Of a stretch of 64,000 bases of DNA, positions 44,542 to 53,939 are shown one piece after another. Numbering within the stretch: position 1 is the stretch's first letter; each line of letters starts with the position of its first letter. The notes under the pieces are model-generated. The model saw only the letters and a program-made list of their open reading frames with translations. It was not told where the DNA came from and did no database searches. The position numbers were made by a program, and so were the translations under genes. The stretch comes from Kordia sp039026955. Its GTDB lineage: Bacteria; Bacteroidota; Bacteroidia; Flavobacteriales; Flavobacteriaceae. The stretch lies in assembly GCA_039026955.1 (NCBI GenBank), contig JBCCLH010000013.1, positions 62,001-126,000 on the forward strand. The letters run 5' to 3'.

Positions 44542-45090
44542 ATGAAAGATCAAAAAGTTTCCCTAAAATATGTGCTAAATGTACTCTTTGCTGTCCTTTT
44601 TACATGGTTTATTCACGAATTTGCACATTGGGTAACGAGTGAAGCACTAGGGTACGAAGCCATGATGCGACTCAACGGTGTGGCACCTTTGTACGGCGTA
44701 TTTCCTACGGAAGGGCATCAAGCAATTATTTCTATTTCTGGTCCGATCATCACCATTTTACAAGGAATTATATGTTATCTCATGCTGAATTTGAAAGGCT
44801 GGAATAAATATCTTTATCCGTTGCTATTCACAGCATTCTACATGCGTCTTTTTGCAGGAGCTATGAACTTTATCCACCCAAATGACGAAGCGCGTGTCGG
44901 GCAATACTTAGGAATTGGAACGCATACCTTATCACTCATTGTCAGCATCTTTCTATTTGCGTTGGTGTATCTCATCAGTAAAAAATACAAACTTCATTGG
45001 ACGTTTCAACTGTGGACAATCCTTATTGTTTTTATTGTAAGTTGGGCAATTATTTATATAGATATGTACTTCCGAATTCGAATCATCTAG
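44542..45090 (+). CDS. Membrane protein with HEXXH motif (putative M50-like metalloprotease)
   Basis: 182 residues with four to five membrane helices. H25-E26-x-x-H29 (FIHEFAHW) lies at the end of the first helix, as in site-2/M50 proteases. FIHPNDEARVGQYLGIGT later could hold the third ligand. It is shorter than typical M50 proteins and lacks the LDG motif, so catalytic activity is uncertain. The family call is moderate. Confidence 0.6.
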   Translation: MKDQKVSLKYVLNVLFAVLFTWFIHEFAHWVTSEALGYEAMMRLNGVAPLYGVFPTEGHQAIISISGPIITILQGIICYLMLNLKGWNKYLYPLLFTAFYMRLFAGAMNFIHPNDEARVGQYLGIGTHTLSLIVSIFLFALVYLISKKYKLHWTFQLWTILIVFIVSWAIIYIDMYFRIRII

Positions 45091-45108
45091 AAGATTTCAA
45101 TCCAAAAA

Positions 45109-45128
45109 TATACGCAACTCTTCGTATA
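45109..45128. promoter_or_regulatory. WATACG-N8-CGTATW palindromic site 4
   Basis: TATACG-CAACTCTT-CGTATA, 88 bp before the sensor kinase. Both outer bases change together (T/A instead of A/T), so the palindrome is kept. Confidence 0.6.
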
Positions 45129-45215
45129 GGAAATGCCGTGAAAAAGTAAGAATATTGTTAGTGTGAATCATCACGCAACAAAAAACCAACCAAAACATTT
45201 TTTATCTTTATAAAG

Positions 45216-47039
45216 ATGAAACTACGCGTACGCATATTTTTTCTATTGTTTGCAACTTTTTTAATGGCGCAGGAAACAGATTCCTCTGTAGAAGAAGTCA
45301 AAGCACTCTTTGAAAAATACGAAGACAAAAGTGAATTTTTCAACGAAAAGCGTCAATTTGACTCCATGCAAGTCTATTCAGAAAAGTTAGCTGCATTAGC
45401 GCTAAAAATTCAAGATTCATCCTATACCTATCGAGCCGATTTAATTCGCGGTTCGGTTCTCACACGCAACACGCAATCGGATCAGGCGATGAAAGTATTG
45501 CTAAAAGCTGCCGAATTTTTCAAACTGCAAGAAGATTACAAAAACTATTACCGTGCATTGCTCAAAATAGGAATTTGTTATTACTATGTAAATCGCCGTG
45601 ACGATGCCAAAGCCGCCATGTTAGAAGTGATAGCCAATAAGCAATATGTCAGTACATCGCTGGCTACAACTGCCTTAGCCAATGTAGGTGCGATCAATAT
45701 TGAATTGGGCATGCGAAGAGACGACAATTCATTATTAGAAGATGCTATTGAACGGTTCAACAAAGCTATATTAATCAACAAACAAGAAAAAAAATATACC
45801 AAATTAGCTTCCAATTATAGCTTAATCGCAGAAGCGTACAATCAGTTAAATGATAAGAAAAAAGCGATCAAACTACTAGATAGCGCTATTTATTATGCGA
45901 AAAAAGATGTGAATCCTGTGCAAGAAGGTTTTGCCTTAATCAAAAAGGGAAACATGCTGACGAATAATCAACAATATTCACAAGCACTGAAAATGTTTGA
46001 CAAAGCTATCAAAACCTATAAAGACGCCAAAGAAAATCCGTCGTTACTGTACGCCTATGTGGAGAAAAAGCGACTCTTAATGCTCACAGAAAATTATAAA
46101 GCTGCGAGTAAACTAGGCGATACTATTTATGGGTTGTCTATTGCTAATTTTGACAAACGCTTTGCAGATGGCATTTCAGAAATGCAAACGAAATACAAAA
46201 CTGCCGAAAAAGAACGAGAAATTTTAACACAACGCGCTGATATTGCTGAAAAAGAATTATTGCTTCAAAAGCAACAATATCAACTCTACGGCGTCATAGG
46301 ATTGGCAGTATTAATCTTGATTGTAAGCTATTTGTTGTACAATCAGCAGAAACTGAAAAACCGTCAATTAGTCAAGGAAAATAAGTTGAAAGTTGCTTTA
46401 AAAGAAATAGAAACTCAAAACAAATTACAAGAACAACGTTTGCGAATTTCGCGCGATTTACATGATAATATTGGTGCGCAATTGTCGTTTATCATTTCGT
46501 CTATTGACAACTTAAAATATGCTTCCAAACATACTTCGCCAGCGTTCAAAGACAAGTTGAATTACATCAGCGAATTTACATCAACTACGATCGATCAATT
46601 ACGAGACACGATTTGGGCGATGAACAAAGACGAAATTTCGCTGACCGATTTGCAAAGTCGAACTTTAGCGTTCATTGAAAAAGCAAAAGTCGCGAAACAA
46701 CAGGTGAAATTTACGTTCAACAATGAAGTAGCCGTATCGATTCAATTTACCGCGATTGAAGGCATGCATCTATTTCGCGTGATTCAGGAAGCGATCAACA
46801 ATGCATTAAAATATGCAGAAGCCAATTTGGTGACAGTCAATTTCAAAGAAGAAAACCGAAAATTGCTCATCAGCGTAAAAGACGACGGCATCGGATTTGA
46901 AAAAGAAACAGTGCAACTAGGCAACGGATTGCACAATATACAGAAACGCATGGATGAAATCAACGCAGCAATCCACATCCACTCAAAACCCTCAGAAGGA
47001 ACGGAGATTGCAGTGGAATTTCAGTATGAAATCGTATGA
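45216..47039 (+). CDS. TPR-containing sensor histidine kinase (NarX/LiaS type)
   Basis: 607 residues: signal peptide, periplasmic TPR repeats (about 35-320), one membrane helix (357-376), coiled coil, then a HisKA_3 domain with H416 in ISRDLHDNIGAQLSF and an ATPase domain (VIQEAINNALKYAEAN, DDGIGFEKE, GNGLHNIQKRM). Autophosphorylation would pass to the LuxR-type regulator at 47319. It is preceded by palindromic site 4, so it may be autoregulated. Confidence 0.94.
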   Translation: MKLRVRIFFLLFATFLMAQETDSSVEEVKALFEKYEDKSEFFNEKRQFDSMQVYSEKLAALALKIQDSSYTYRADLIRGSVLTRNTQSDQAMKVLLKAAEFFKLQEDYKNYYRALLKIGICYYYVNRRDDAKAAMLEVIANKQYVSTSLATTALANVGAINIELGMRRDDNSLLEDAIERFNKAILINKQEKKYTKLASNYSLIAEAYNQLNDKKKAIKLLDSAIYYAKKDVNPVQEGFALIKKGNMLTNNQQYSQALKMFDKAIKTYKDAKENPSLLYAYVEKKRLLMLTENYKAASKLGDTIYGLSIANFDKRFADGISEMQTKYKTAEKEREILTQRADIAEKELLLQKQQYQLYGVIGLAVLILIVSYLLYNQQKLKNRQLVKENKLKVALKEIETQNKLQEQRLRISRDLHDNIGAQLSFIISSIDNLKYASKHTSPAFKDKLNYISEFTSTTIDQLRDTIWAMNKDEISLTDLQSRTLAFIEKAKVAKQQVKFTFNNEVAVSIQFTAIEGMHLFRVIQEAINNALKYAEANLVTVNFKEENRKLLISVKDDGIGFEKETVQLGNGLHNIQKRMDEINAAIHIHSKPSEGTEIAVEFQYEIV

Positions 47040-47318
47040 TACAAATGAGGTATTAACAAAATATGATAAAAGTTTATGAGTTTATAAGTTTAAGAGTTTA
47101 TGTGCCAAAAGCCAACAAGCCAACAAGCAAAATGACCAAATTAACAAATAAACAAATCGACGAATACACAGATCAACAAAAAGACGAGAAAAGTTTATGA
47201 GTTTATGTGCCAAAAAGCCAAAAAGCCAAAAGCAAGAAGCCAAAAGCCAACAAGCAAAGCGACCAAATAAACAAATCAACGAATACACAAATCAACAAAA
47301 ACAACAACAACCAAAAAC
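47040..47318. repeat. Low-complexity phrase repeats between kinase and regulator
   Basis: AAGTTTATGAGTTTATAAG and repeats of AACAAGCCAACAAGC/ACAAATCAACGAATAC fill the gap. No gene is seen. The same vocabulary occurs at 32.8, 48.1 and (reversed) 62.5 kb. Confidence 0.65.
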
Positions 47319-47972
47319 ATGAAACTCAAAATTGCCATTGCGGAAGACAACCATTTTTTAGCCAAAGCTGTGATTGAAAAACTATCTTTCTTTGATGATT
47401 TTGTGTTTAAATTCAAAGCGGCTAACGGAGCGGAAATGATTGGGAAATTGGAAGCCAATCACAATATTGATGTGATACTGATGGACATTCAAATGCCAGA
47501 AATGGATGGTATCAAAGCCACAGAAATCATCAAAGAAAAACATCCACAAATTAAAATCATCATGCTAACAGTGTTCGACGATGAAGAAAATATTTTCAAA
47601 GCGATTCAAGCGGGTGCGGATGGTTATTTATTGAAAGAAATCAACGCGGAAAACATTCACAAATCCATTCTCGAAGTCGTGAATGATGGTGCGCCAATGT
47701 CGCCAAGTATTGCTTTAAAAGCATTGAATTTACTACGAAATCCACTGCAACTCACCGAAAACGAAGAAGAAATTGAAAAGGTAAAACTCACCAAACGCGA
47801 AACCGATGTCTTATTACAATTAAGCAAGGGACTTAACTATAACGAAATCGCAGAAAACCTGTTCATCTCTTCAGGAACCATTCGCAAACACATCGAAAAC
47901 ATCTACAGAAAACTACAAGTCCACAACAAAATGGAAGCCGTACAAAAGGCGAAATCACAGAAGTTGATATAG
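47319..47972 (+). CDS. NarL/LuxR-type response regulator
   Basis: 217 residues: a receiver domain with AEDN and phospho-acceptor D56 (VILMDIQMPEMDG), and a C-terminal LuxR HTH (LTKRETDVLLQLSKGLNYNE, IAENLFISSGTIRKHIENIY). It follows the TPR histidine kinase, with which it forms the two-component pair. The palindromic WATACG-N8-CGTATW sites nearby are natural candidate targets, but this is inference. Confidence 0.95.
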   Translation: MKLKIAIAEDNHFLAKAVIEKLSFFDDFVFKFKAANGAEMIGKLEANHNIDVILMDIQMPEMDGIKATEIIKEKHPQIKIIMLTVFDDEENIFKAIQAGADGYLLKEINAENIHKSILEVVNDGAPMSPSIALKALNLLRNPLQLTENEEEIEKVKLTKRETDVLLQLSKGLNYNEIAENLFISSGTIRKHIENIYRKLQVHNKMEAVQKAKSQKLI

Positions 47973-48267
47973 TTGTTTAAGTATTGAGATATTAGTATTG
48001 AGTATTGAGAAGTGTCGTGAATAAGAGTTGGAAAATGCGTCAAGCTGAACTTGATTCAGCTTCACATAAAAAGGCAAAAAAGAGTTTAGCAGTTTATAAG
48101 TTTAGTAGTTTATTTATTAAGAGTTAAGAGTTAAGAGTTAAGAGTTAAGAGTTTCTATGCCAGAAGCTAAAGGCAAAAGGCAACAGCTAACAAGCAAATC
48201 GAACAAATCCACAAATCAACGAATCCACGAATAGACAAATCCACAAATCCACAAAAAGACAAAAAAC
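47973..48267. repeat. Low-complexity region with (GAGTTAA)4 heptamer repeat
   Basis: GAGTTAA is repeated four times and a half at 48121-48152. GTATTGAGATATTAGTATTG precedes it and CACAAATCCACAAAAAGAC follows. AAGCTGAACTTGATTCAGCT is a short palindrome at 48039-48058. It fills the space between convergent genes. Confidence 0.65.
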
Positions 48268-49404
48268 CTATCGAACCGCAATTCTCTTCACATAATCCGA
48301 AAAATCCTTAGCTTTCACACCCAACTTCTCTTTGACAAAATTTAAATAATCTTCATCGGTATTTACGGTTTGTAATCCTTCAATTAACGCATCCATTCCG
48401 CGTTTTTCGATGATTTCTTTGCAGATCAATCCGCCGATTACATACCTGAATTCCGTATGATGTTCGCCATTAGGAATATAACCACGCAACTCGCTTAACG
48501 AAATTTCAAAATCGGGATTTTCTAAAATATAGGTTTTAAACTTTGCAATATGCCAATCCAAATCGTTGCCGCCACTTCCGCCTAAATACGTCGCAAAACC
48601 TTCATCTAGCCAAAAATGATTGACATTTGGAAACAGTTCGCGGGTGTAAATATGCACCAATTCATGCGCGTAATACGCAGAGTTGTTTCCTGCATACACA
48701 ATCCGATTTCGAATATCTGCTACGCCGCCCGTTTGTCCTGGAATGTAAATTCTATTCATATAATCATACCCGATCAAGCGGACAATTTCTCTAGAATAAC
48801 TACTCAAAAAATAGTCAAATGAAATCGGTTCCACTTTAAAAATGGCTGCCATTTTTTCATTAAACGCATTCATGCGTTGCGCATCTTTCTCGTTAAATTG
48901 ATGTGTCGGATGAATATAATATCGAATCTTCCCAAATTGCTTTTGTTGCCAAACATTTTTATGATATTGCGTACTATTCACCAACACATATGTTCCGTTC
49001 ACTTTTTTGGCATACACCGAGAGAATCGCTTCTAGAGCAATCGTATTGTTTTCGCCTACATGTGCCAAGGAAGTTTTAATCGCATAATGATCGTTCTCCA
49101 CAGGAAACACGCCTAAAATCGTACACTGTACTTTAGGCGTTCTTGTGAGGAGCGTTCTCAAATTTACCATCCACAAAAAATAATCCGGAATGCGATATTG
49201 ACTCGTGTCCCAATACGAAGTTTCAGGATTTTGGTATTCTCCAGCTTGTAAATAGTTCGTCCAAAGTGCGATAATTTCTTTCTCTTCAGGATCGTTGGCA
49301 TTCTCTACATTTGGGTCAATTCGTACTTCAAAAGCGTTGTTATATTGCGCATATCCTACAGAAACTATTAAAAAGGAAAGTAAAAGTATAGTTCGTTTCA
49401 TCAT
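48268..49404 (-). CDS. Exported gluzincin-like metallopeptidase (peptidase MA-like)
   Basis: 378 residues with a signal peptide (LLSFLIVSVGYAQ). The catalytic motif HELVH lies in SAYYAHELVHIYTR, with the downstream glutamate in WLDEGFATYLG, as in gluzincins. The rest reads GYDYMNRIYIPGQ and IVYAGNN before the site. This is a typical peptidase-MA-superfamily architecture and it should be periplasmic. The substrate is unknown. Both flanks are low-complexity sequence. Confidence 0.8.
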   Translation of the reverse strand: MMKRTILLLSFLIVSVGYAQYNNAFEVRIDPNVENANDPEEKEIIALWTNYLQAGEYQNPETSYWDTSQYRIPDYFLWMVNLRTLLTRTPKVQCTILGVFPVENDHYAIKTSLAHVGENNTIALEAILSVYAKKVNGTYVLVNSTQYHKNVWQQKQFGKIRYYIHPTHQFNEKDAQRMNAFNEKMAAIFKVEPISFDYFLSSYSREIVRLIGYDYMNRIYIPGQTGGVADIRNRIVYAGNNSAYYAHELVHIYTRELFPNVNHFWLDEGFATYLGGSGGNDLDWHIAKFKTYILENPDFEISLSELRGYIPNGEHHTEFRYVIGGLICKEIIEKRGMDALIEGLQTVNTDEDYLNFVKEKLGVKAKDFSDYVKRIAVR

Positions 49405-49667
49405 CAGTAATTAGTTGTCTCACATACGAAACGTATCTTTTCAAAATATATTTTTAATAGACTATTGATTTTCTTGTTAAAACTAATTATGTAAAAGTAT
49501 TGAGATGTTAGTATTGAGTATTGAGATGTTTCTCAAGCATCATAAAAAGATACATAACGAAGTTGAGGTATTTAATTTTAAATGCTGAATTTTGAATTGA
49601 AAATACCCGAAAACAGCGCGAAGCGACCAACTGATAACAAGCCCAAAACCCAAAACCCAACACCTCC
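49405..49667. repeat. Low-complexity intergenic phrases
   Basis: AAGTATTGAGATGTTAGTAT at 49497 recurs reversed at 62.93 kb, and CCCAAAACCCAACACCT near 49650 repeats the phrase at 33.0 kb. No gene is seen. Confidence 0.6.
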
Positions 49668-50081
49668 CTAATGTGGCAACTTCTCCTTCAACAAACCATA
49701 CACAAACGTTCCCAATAAAGCTGCGGCAATTACAACTAAAATTGGTAAAAATCCTGCGCCAATCAACGTAAACATCGGTCCAGGACACGCACCTGCCAAT
49801 GCCCAACCAAATCCGAATAGAATTCCGCCAAATAAATAGCGTTTTACGGATTTTTGTTTGGGTGCGAAGTGGATTTTTTCTCCGTAAAATGATCTGATTT
49901 GAAAGCGTTTGATCAATTGAATGCCAATCACTCCCAAAACCACAGAAACACCAATAATTCCGTACATGTGAAACGATTCAAACTTGAACATTTCATAAAT
50001 GCGAAACCAAGAAGCCGCTTCCGACTTAAACATTGTGATGCCAAATACAATTCCGATCAATACATATATAAGTGCTCTCAT
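49668..50081 (-). CDS. YeeE/YedE (DUF6691) sulfur-transport protein, smaller subunit
   Basis: 137 residues with several membrane helices and the conserved FGWALAGACPGPMFTLIGAG, whose Cys is part of the sulfur-relay pattern of this family. It lies 2 nt after the larger YeeE/YedE gene. Paired proteins of this kind take up thiosulfate or related sulfur in other bacteria (known for TsuA-type homologues). It belongs to the GTAAC-N4-GTTAC regulon. Confidence 0.88.
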   Translation of the reverse strand: MRALIYVLIGIVFGITMFKSEAASWFRIYEMFKFESFHMYGIIGVSVVLGVIGIQLIKRFQIRSFYGEKIHFAPKQKSVKRYLFGGILFGFGWALAGACPGPMFTLIGAGFLPILVVIAAALLGTFVYGLLKEKLPH

Positions 50082-50083
50082 AG

Positions 50084-50647
50084 CTAAAAAAGAAAAGGAA
50101 AAATAACATGAATCATAAGCAAACCTCCAATAAAGAAACCAATGACGGCAATGAGTGAAGGCAATTGTAAATTACTCAATCCAGAAATGGCATGTCCCGA
50201 TGTGCAACCACCTGCATAACGCGCGCCAAATCCGACAAGGAATCCGCCGATAATCAGTAACGAAAGATTTTTGATGTCACCGAAAATCTCTGTAGAAAAC
50301 AACTTTTCAGGCATATACGCATTCCCAGCACTTTCAAATCCCAAGGCTTGCAAATCAGCAGCCGTTTTCGGATTGATGGCAACTGCGGTGTCTACCGCTA
50401 AAAATTCATGTGCAATAAATCCGCCAATAATGGTTCCTAAAACGACGATCAAATTCCAGCGTTGTGCTTTCCAATCAAATCGAAAAAAATCTGCTTTATT
50501 TCCAGCGCCGCAAATGCTACAAATTGTTCGTAGGTTTCCAGACATTCCAAAATTCTTCCCGACAAAAATTAGCAAAAACATGACGAATGCAATCATAAAA
50601 CCCGAAACATACCACGGCCAAGGTTCATATATCCAGTTCATACCCAA
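50084..50647 (-). CDS. YeeE/YedE sulfur-transport protein, larger subunit
   Basis: 187 residues. ICSICGAGNKADFF has a Cys pair, and RYAGGCTSGHAISGLSNLQL is the family signature with a sulfur-relay Cys. Five to six membrane helices. It is the first gene of a two-gene unit; its operator (50688-50701) lies 40 nt upstream. Together with rhodanese, MBL-rhodanese and TauE it forms a sulfur module. Confidence 0.9.
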   Translation of the reverse strand: MGMNWIYEPWPWYVSGFMIAFVMFLLIFVGKNFGMSGNLRTICSICGAGNKADFFRFDWKAQRWNLIVVLGTIIGGFIAHEFLAVDTAVAINPKTAADLQALGFESAGNAYMPEKLFSTEIFGDIKNLSLLIIGGFLVGFGARYAGGCTSGHAISGLSNLQLPSLIAVIGFFIGGLLMIHVIFPFLF

Positions 50648-50687
50648 ACATTTTTGACAAAAAAAAGAAAAACCAATCGAGTTGGAA

Positions 50688-50701
50688 GTAACTTTGGTTA
50701 C
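50688..50701. promoter_or_regulatory. GTAAC-N4-GTTAC operator 1 (YeeE/YedE and methyltransferase)
   Basis: GTAACTTTGGTTAC lies between the divergent YeeE/YedE and methyltransferase genes. It is one of five identical-arm sites in the sulfur cluster. Confidence 0.8.
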
Positions 50702-50736
50702 AGACTTTTAAATTCCCCAAACTTTCCTGTATTTTT

Positions 50737-51339
50737 ATGGTGATGAAACAACAACTCTTGACAGAAATTGTAGGCAATACCGATATCTATTTGCTCGATC
50801 AAATCCTTAAAGGACGTTATGAACAAAACGATTTGATTTTAGATGCAGGTTGCGGAAGTGGACGAAATCTGCATTATTTTCACCAAAGCAATATTCCTTT
50901 TTATGCGATTGATCGGAATGCGGAATACATTGAAAACCTTCAGCAATATTATCCTGAATTCGCTACGAACTTTAAAGTAGCAGAAGTAGAAAAAATGCCT
51001 TTTGATGATGAAAAATTTGATCATGTTTTGTGTAATGCAGTGTTACATTTTGCAGAAAGTGAAATACATTTTAAAGCTATGTTTACCGAATTAGCGCGTG
51101 TCTTGAAAAAGGGCGGAAGTCTCTTCATCAGAATGACATCTAATATCGCAATCGAAGGAAAATCGACACATCTTCAAGATGGTGTTTATTTTTTACCTGA
51201 TGAATCGCAGCGTTTTTTATTGACACGCGAATTGCTGAATGAAATCTTAGCCACACATCAACTTTCACTCTTAGAACCTGTAAAAAGTACCAATGTACAT
51301 GATTTGCGAAGCATGACAACTTTGATGTTGCTGAAATAA
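50737..51339 (+). CDS. Class I SAM-dependent methyltransferase
   Basis: 200 residues. Motif I is LILDAGCGSGRNLHYF, then FYAIDRNAEYIENL (acidic loop) and DHVLCNAVLHFAES (motif IV region). No specific family motif identifies the substrate. It may begin at 50737 or 50743 (two near Met codons). It is divergent from the YeeE/YedE pair and shares the intergenic region with operator 1. Confidence 0.87.
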   Translation: MVMKQQLLTEIVGNTDIYLLDQILKGRYEQNDLILDAGCGSGRNLHYFHQSNIPFYAIDRNAEYIENLQQYYPEFATNFKVAEVEKMPFDDEKFDHVLCNAVLHFAESEIHFKAMFTELARVLKKGGSLFIRMTSNIAIEGKSTHLQDGVYFLPDESQRFLLTRELLNEILATHQLSLLEPVKSTNVHDLRSMTTLMLLK

Positions 51340-51364
51340 TACGACAACTTATAAAACCGAAACT

Positions 51365-51748
51365 ATGAGCACAATTTCCAGAATGATGACGAATATCTGT
51401 TCGGATCGATTAGCAGAAAGTAAAGCATTTTATACCAAATTATTGAATCTGAAAGTCGCTTACGACAGTGATTGGTTTGTGCAATTAGCATCGGAAGATT
51501 CCAAATTTGAATTGGGCATTATTGATCGTGCCAGCGAAATTGTACCCAAAGATTTTCAACAGCTTCCTCAAGGTTTTTATCTCACTTTTGTGGTAGATGA
51601 TGTCGACGCAGTTTTTGAAATCGCACAAGTTGAAAACATGGAGATTGTAAGCGAACCCACTGATACATTTTACGGACAACGACGCTTGCTACTCAAAGAT
51701 CCAAATGGAGCTTTGGTAGATATTTCTGCACCGATGAAAAATTTCTAG
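51365..51748 (+). CDS. VOC-family (glyoxalase-like) protein
   Basis: 127 residues: MMTNICSDRLAESKAFYTKL opens and FYGQRRLLLKDPNGALVDIS closes the fold. One or two Glu/His ligand positions are unclear. It follows the methyltransferase by 25 nt. A palindromic element (copy B) separates it from the convergent rhodanese gene. Confidence 0.85.
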   Translation: MSTISRMMTNICSDRLAESKAFYTKLLNLKVAYDSDWFVQLASEDSKFELGIIDRASEIVPKDFQQLPQGFYLTFVVDDVDAVFEIAQVENMEIVSEPTDTFYGQRRLLLKDPNGALVDISAPMKNF

Positions 51749-51754
51749 GGAACT

Positions 51755-51914
51755 TACCAAATCTACTATAATATGTGACTTTAGAAGCGAAGTTGCTTTG
51801 GTAGCCTAGGACACCGTGAATGTTTTGCATAGCCTTAGCTACGGACAATATTCACAAGGAGCTAGGATGCCAAATGGACGAGCTTATATGTTGCATATTA
51901 TAGTAGGTTTGGTA
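51755..51914. repeat. 160-bp palindromic element, copy B
   Basis: TACCAAATCTACTATAATAT at the left has its reverse complement at the right with one mismatch. GACTTTAGAAGCGAAGTTGC and GCATAGCCTTAGCTACGGA match copy A. The inner arms differ from copy A but still pair (GTGAAT/ATTCAC). Its right end touches the rhodanese stop codon. Confidence 0.85.
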
Positions 51915-52256
51915 TCATTTCCAAGCTTTGTAGCCGCCTTTGAGGTCATAGATTTTTGTAAAGCCTATTTTAACCAGTTTTTTGGCAGCGCGTTGACTTC
52001 TATGTCCAGACCTGCAATACAAATACACAGGTTTTTCACGATCAAATTCAGCAAAGTTTTCGTTAAAATTAGAACGATCAAAAAAGTCAATATTTGCGGC
52101 ATTTTCAATATGTCCAGCGTTGTATTCTAATTTGGTTCGTACATCAACCAATTGAATATTTTCAGCAGAAATAGCTTCTTTAAATGCTGCAACATCCAAG
52201 ATTTTGATATTATCCGTTGCTGCTTTTTCGCCAAATAAAGAGTTGATAAAAGACAT
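51915..52256 (-). CDS. Single-domain rhodanese-like sulfurtransferase
   Basis: 113 residues. The active-site loop is YCRSGHRSQRA with catalytic Cys, preceded by NIQLVDVRTKLEYNAGHIEN. This is a full single rhodanese domain; a lone rhodanese of this type carries persulfide sulfur between enzymes. It has its own GTAAC-N4-GTTAC operator and lies in the sulfur cluster. The stop codon is directly next to the palindromic element copy B. Confidence 0.92.
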   Translation of the reverse strand: MSFINSLFGEKAATDNIKILDVAAFKEAISAENIQLVDVRTKLEYNAGHIENAANIDFFDRSNFNENFAEFDREKPVYLYCRSGHRSQRAAKKLVKIGFTKIYDLKGGYKAWK

Positions 52257-52314
52257 AAAATTCGGGTTTAGGGGTTCTCAGTCACAAAAATAATATAACT
52301 GTGATCGTTAGCGC

Positions 52315-52328
52315 GTAACTTTAGTTAC
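52315..52328. promoter_or_regulatory. GTAAC-N4-GTTAC operator 2 (rhodanese)
   Basis: GTAACTTTAGTTAC, 58 nt upstream of the rhodanese start at 52256. The arms and spacing are the same as in the other four sites. Confidence 0.8.
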
Positions 52329-52436
52329 AAAAATGTAATTTTTTGTAGAAAAAGATATCGAGCACAGCTGATCGGTTTTTTATTATACCAAGCTTTATAA
52401 ACGTCTTCATGTTCAACTGCACTCGATGAAATATTT

Positions 52437-53843
52437 TTATAGACTTGACGGACATACAAACTCTGAAACTGGAATTGTTGTTTCTTTAATTGCTTTAAAT
52501 CCGCCTTCTACATTGATGAGGTTATGAATGCCTCTACTTTTTAAAATGGAAGCGGCTATGACACTTCTGTATCCGCCTGCACAATGTACGTAAAATGTTT
52601 CACTTTTTGGAAATTCAGCTAAATGCGAATTGATATAATCTAAAGGTGTATTATTCGCATCTAGAATGTGTTCGGAAGTAAATTCACTTTCACGTCTTAC
52701 ATCAAACACCGAAATCTTTGTGTCGAATGCTTCTTGAAAAGTCTCTGCTGAAATCGAACTCAGCGTATCGTATTCTTTAGCTGCTTTTTTCCATGCGTCA
52801 AATCCGCCCTGCAAATATCCTAAAGTATTGTCAAAACCAACTCTAGACAAACGTGTCACTGCTTCTTCTTCACGATTTTCTGGTGCGATTAATAAAATAG
52901 GTTGTTCAATATCGGCAATTAATGCACCAACCCAAGGCGCAAAACTTCCGTCCAATCCAATAAAGATAGAACGCGGAATGTGCCCTTTAACAAATTCATT
53001 TTGATGGCGTACGTCTAAAATAATCGCATTGGTTTCATTGGCGATCACTTCAAATTCGGTGGGTAACAATGGTGTTGTGCCGCGTTTTAAGACTTCTGAA
53101 ATGTCGTCGTACCCTTGTTTGTTGAGTTTTACATTATCTGGAAAATATCCTGGTGGCGGAAGCAGTCCGTCTGTCACCTCTTCGATGAATTCTGCTTTGG
53201 TCATATCCGAACGCAATGCATAATTCACCTTCTTCTGATTGCCCAAAGTATCCATGGTTTCTTTCATCATATTTTTTCCACAAGCAGAACCCGCTCCGTG
53301 TGCAGGATACACGATCACATCATCTGCTAAAGGCATGATTTTTTCGCGCAAGCTATCGTATAAATGACTCGCTAAATCTTCCACAGTAATTTCGCCAGCT
53401 TTTTGTGCCAAATCGGGTCTTCCAACATCGCCTAAAAACAACGTGTCGCCACTAAAAAGCGCATGATCTTTTCCATTTTCATCACGTAATAAATACGACG
53501 TACTTTCCATGGTATGACCAGGAGTGTGCAAGGCGATAATGGTAATATTTCCTAACGCAAATACTTGATCATCTTCTGCAATAATCGCATCAAAGGCTGG
53601 TTTTGCATTCGGTCCATATACTATCGGTGCGCCTGTTTTTTTGGCAAGTGTGACATGTCCGCTCACAAAATCAGCATGGAAATGTGTTTCAAAAATATAT
53701 TTGATAGTTGCGTTTTGCTGTGTGGTTTTGTCAATGTACGGTTGTACTTCTCGCAAAGGATCAATAATGGCAACTTCGCCATTACTTTCTATGTAATATG
53801 CGCCTTGTGCCAGGCAACCTGTATATATTTGTTCTATTTTCAT
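52437..53843 (-). CDS. MBL-fold persulfide dioxygenase-like protein with two rhodanese domains
   Basis: 468 residues. The MBL part has ETHFHADFVSGH and FSGDTLFLGDVGRPDL plus YPAHGAGSACG, as in ETHE1-type persulfide dioxygenases. Rhodanese 1 (ILDVRHQNEFVKGHI ... LLIAPENREEE) lacks the catalytic Cys. Rhodanese 2 keeps it (FYVHCAGGYRSVIAAS). It probably oxidises persulfides and channels sulfur. It is preceded by its own operator at 53904. The two-rhodanese architecture with one dead domain is usual for this family. Confidence 0.93.
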   Translation of the reverse strand: MKIEQIYTGCLAQGAYYIESNGEVAIIDPLREVQPYIDKTTQQNATIKYIFETHFHADFVSGHVTLAKKTGAPIVYGPNAKPAFDAIIAEDDQVFALGNITIIALHTPGHTMESTSYLLRDENGKDHALFSGDTLFLGDVGRPDLAQKAGEITVEDLASHLYDSLREKIMPLADDVIVYPAHGAGSACGKNMMKETMDTLGNQKKVNYALRSDMTKAEFIEEVTDGLLPPPGYFPDNVKLNKQGYDDISEVLKRGTTPLLPTEFEVIANETNAIILDVRHQNEFVKGHIPRSIFIGLDGSFAPWVGALIADIEQPILLIAPENREEEAVTRLSRVGFDNTLGYLQGGFDAWKKAAKEYDTLSSISAETFQEAFDTKISVFDVRRESEFTSEHILDANNTPLDYINSHLAEFPKSETFYVHCAGGYRSVIAASILKSRGIHNLINVEGGFKAIKETTIPVSEFVCPSSL

Positions 53844-53903
53844 GAGGAGTAATTTTAACTTGTTAATCTGAGATAAAATTACACATAGAAGTATTTATAC
53901 ACA

Positions 53904-53917
53904 GTAACTTGTGTTAC
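53904..53917. promoter_or_regulatory. GTAAC-N4-GTTAC operator 3 (MBL-rhodanese)
   Basis: GTAACTTGTGTTAC, 60 nt upstream of the MBL-rhodanese start at 53843. Confidence 0.82.
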
Positions 53918-53939
53918 AAAATTGTAATTTTTTGAAGAT

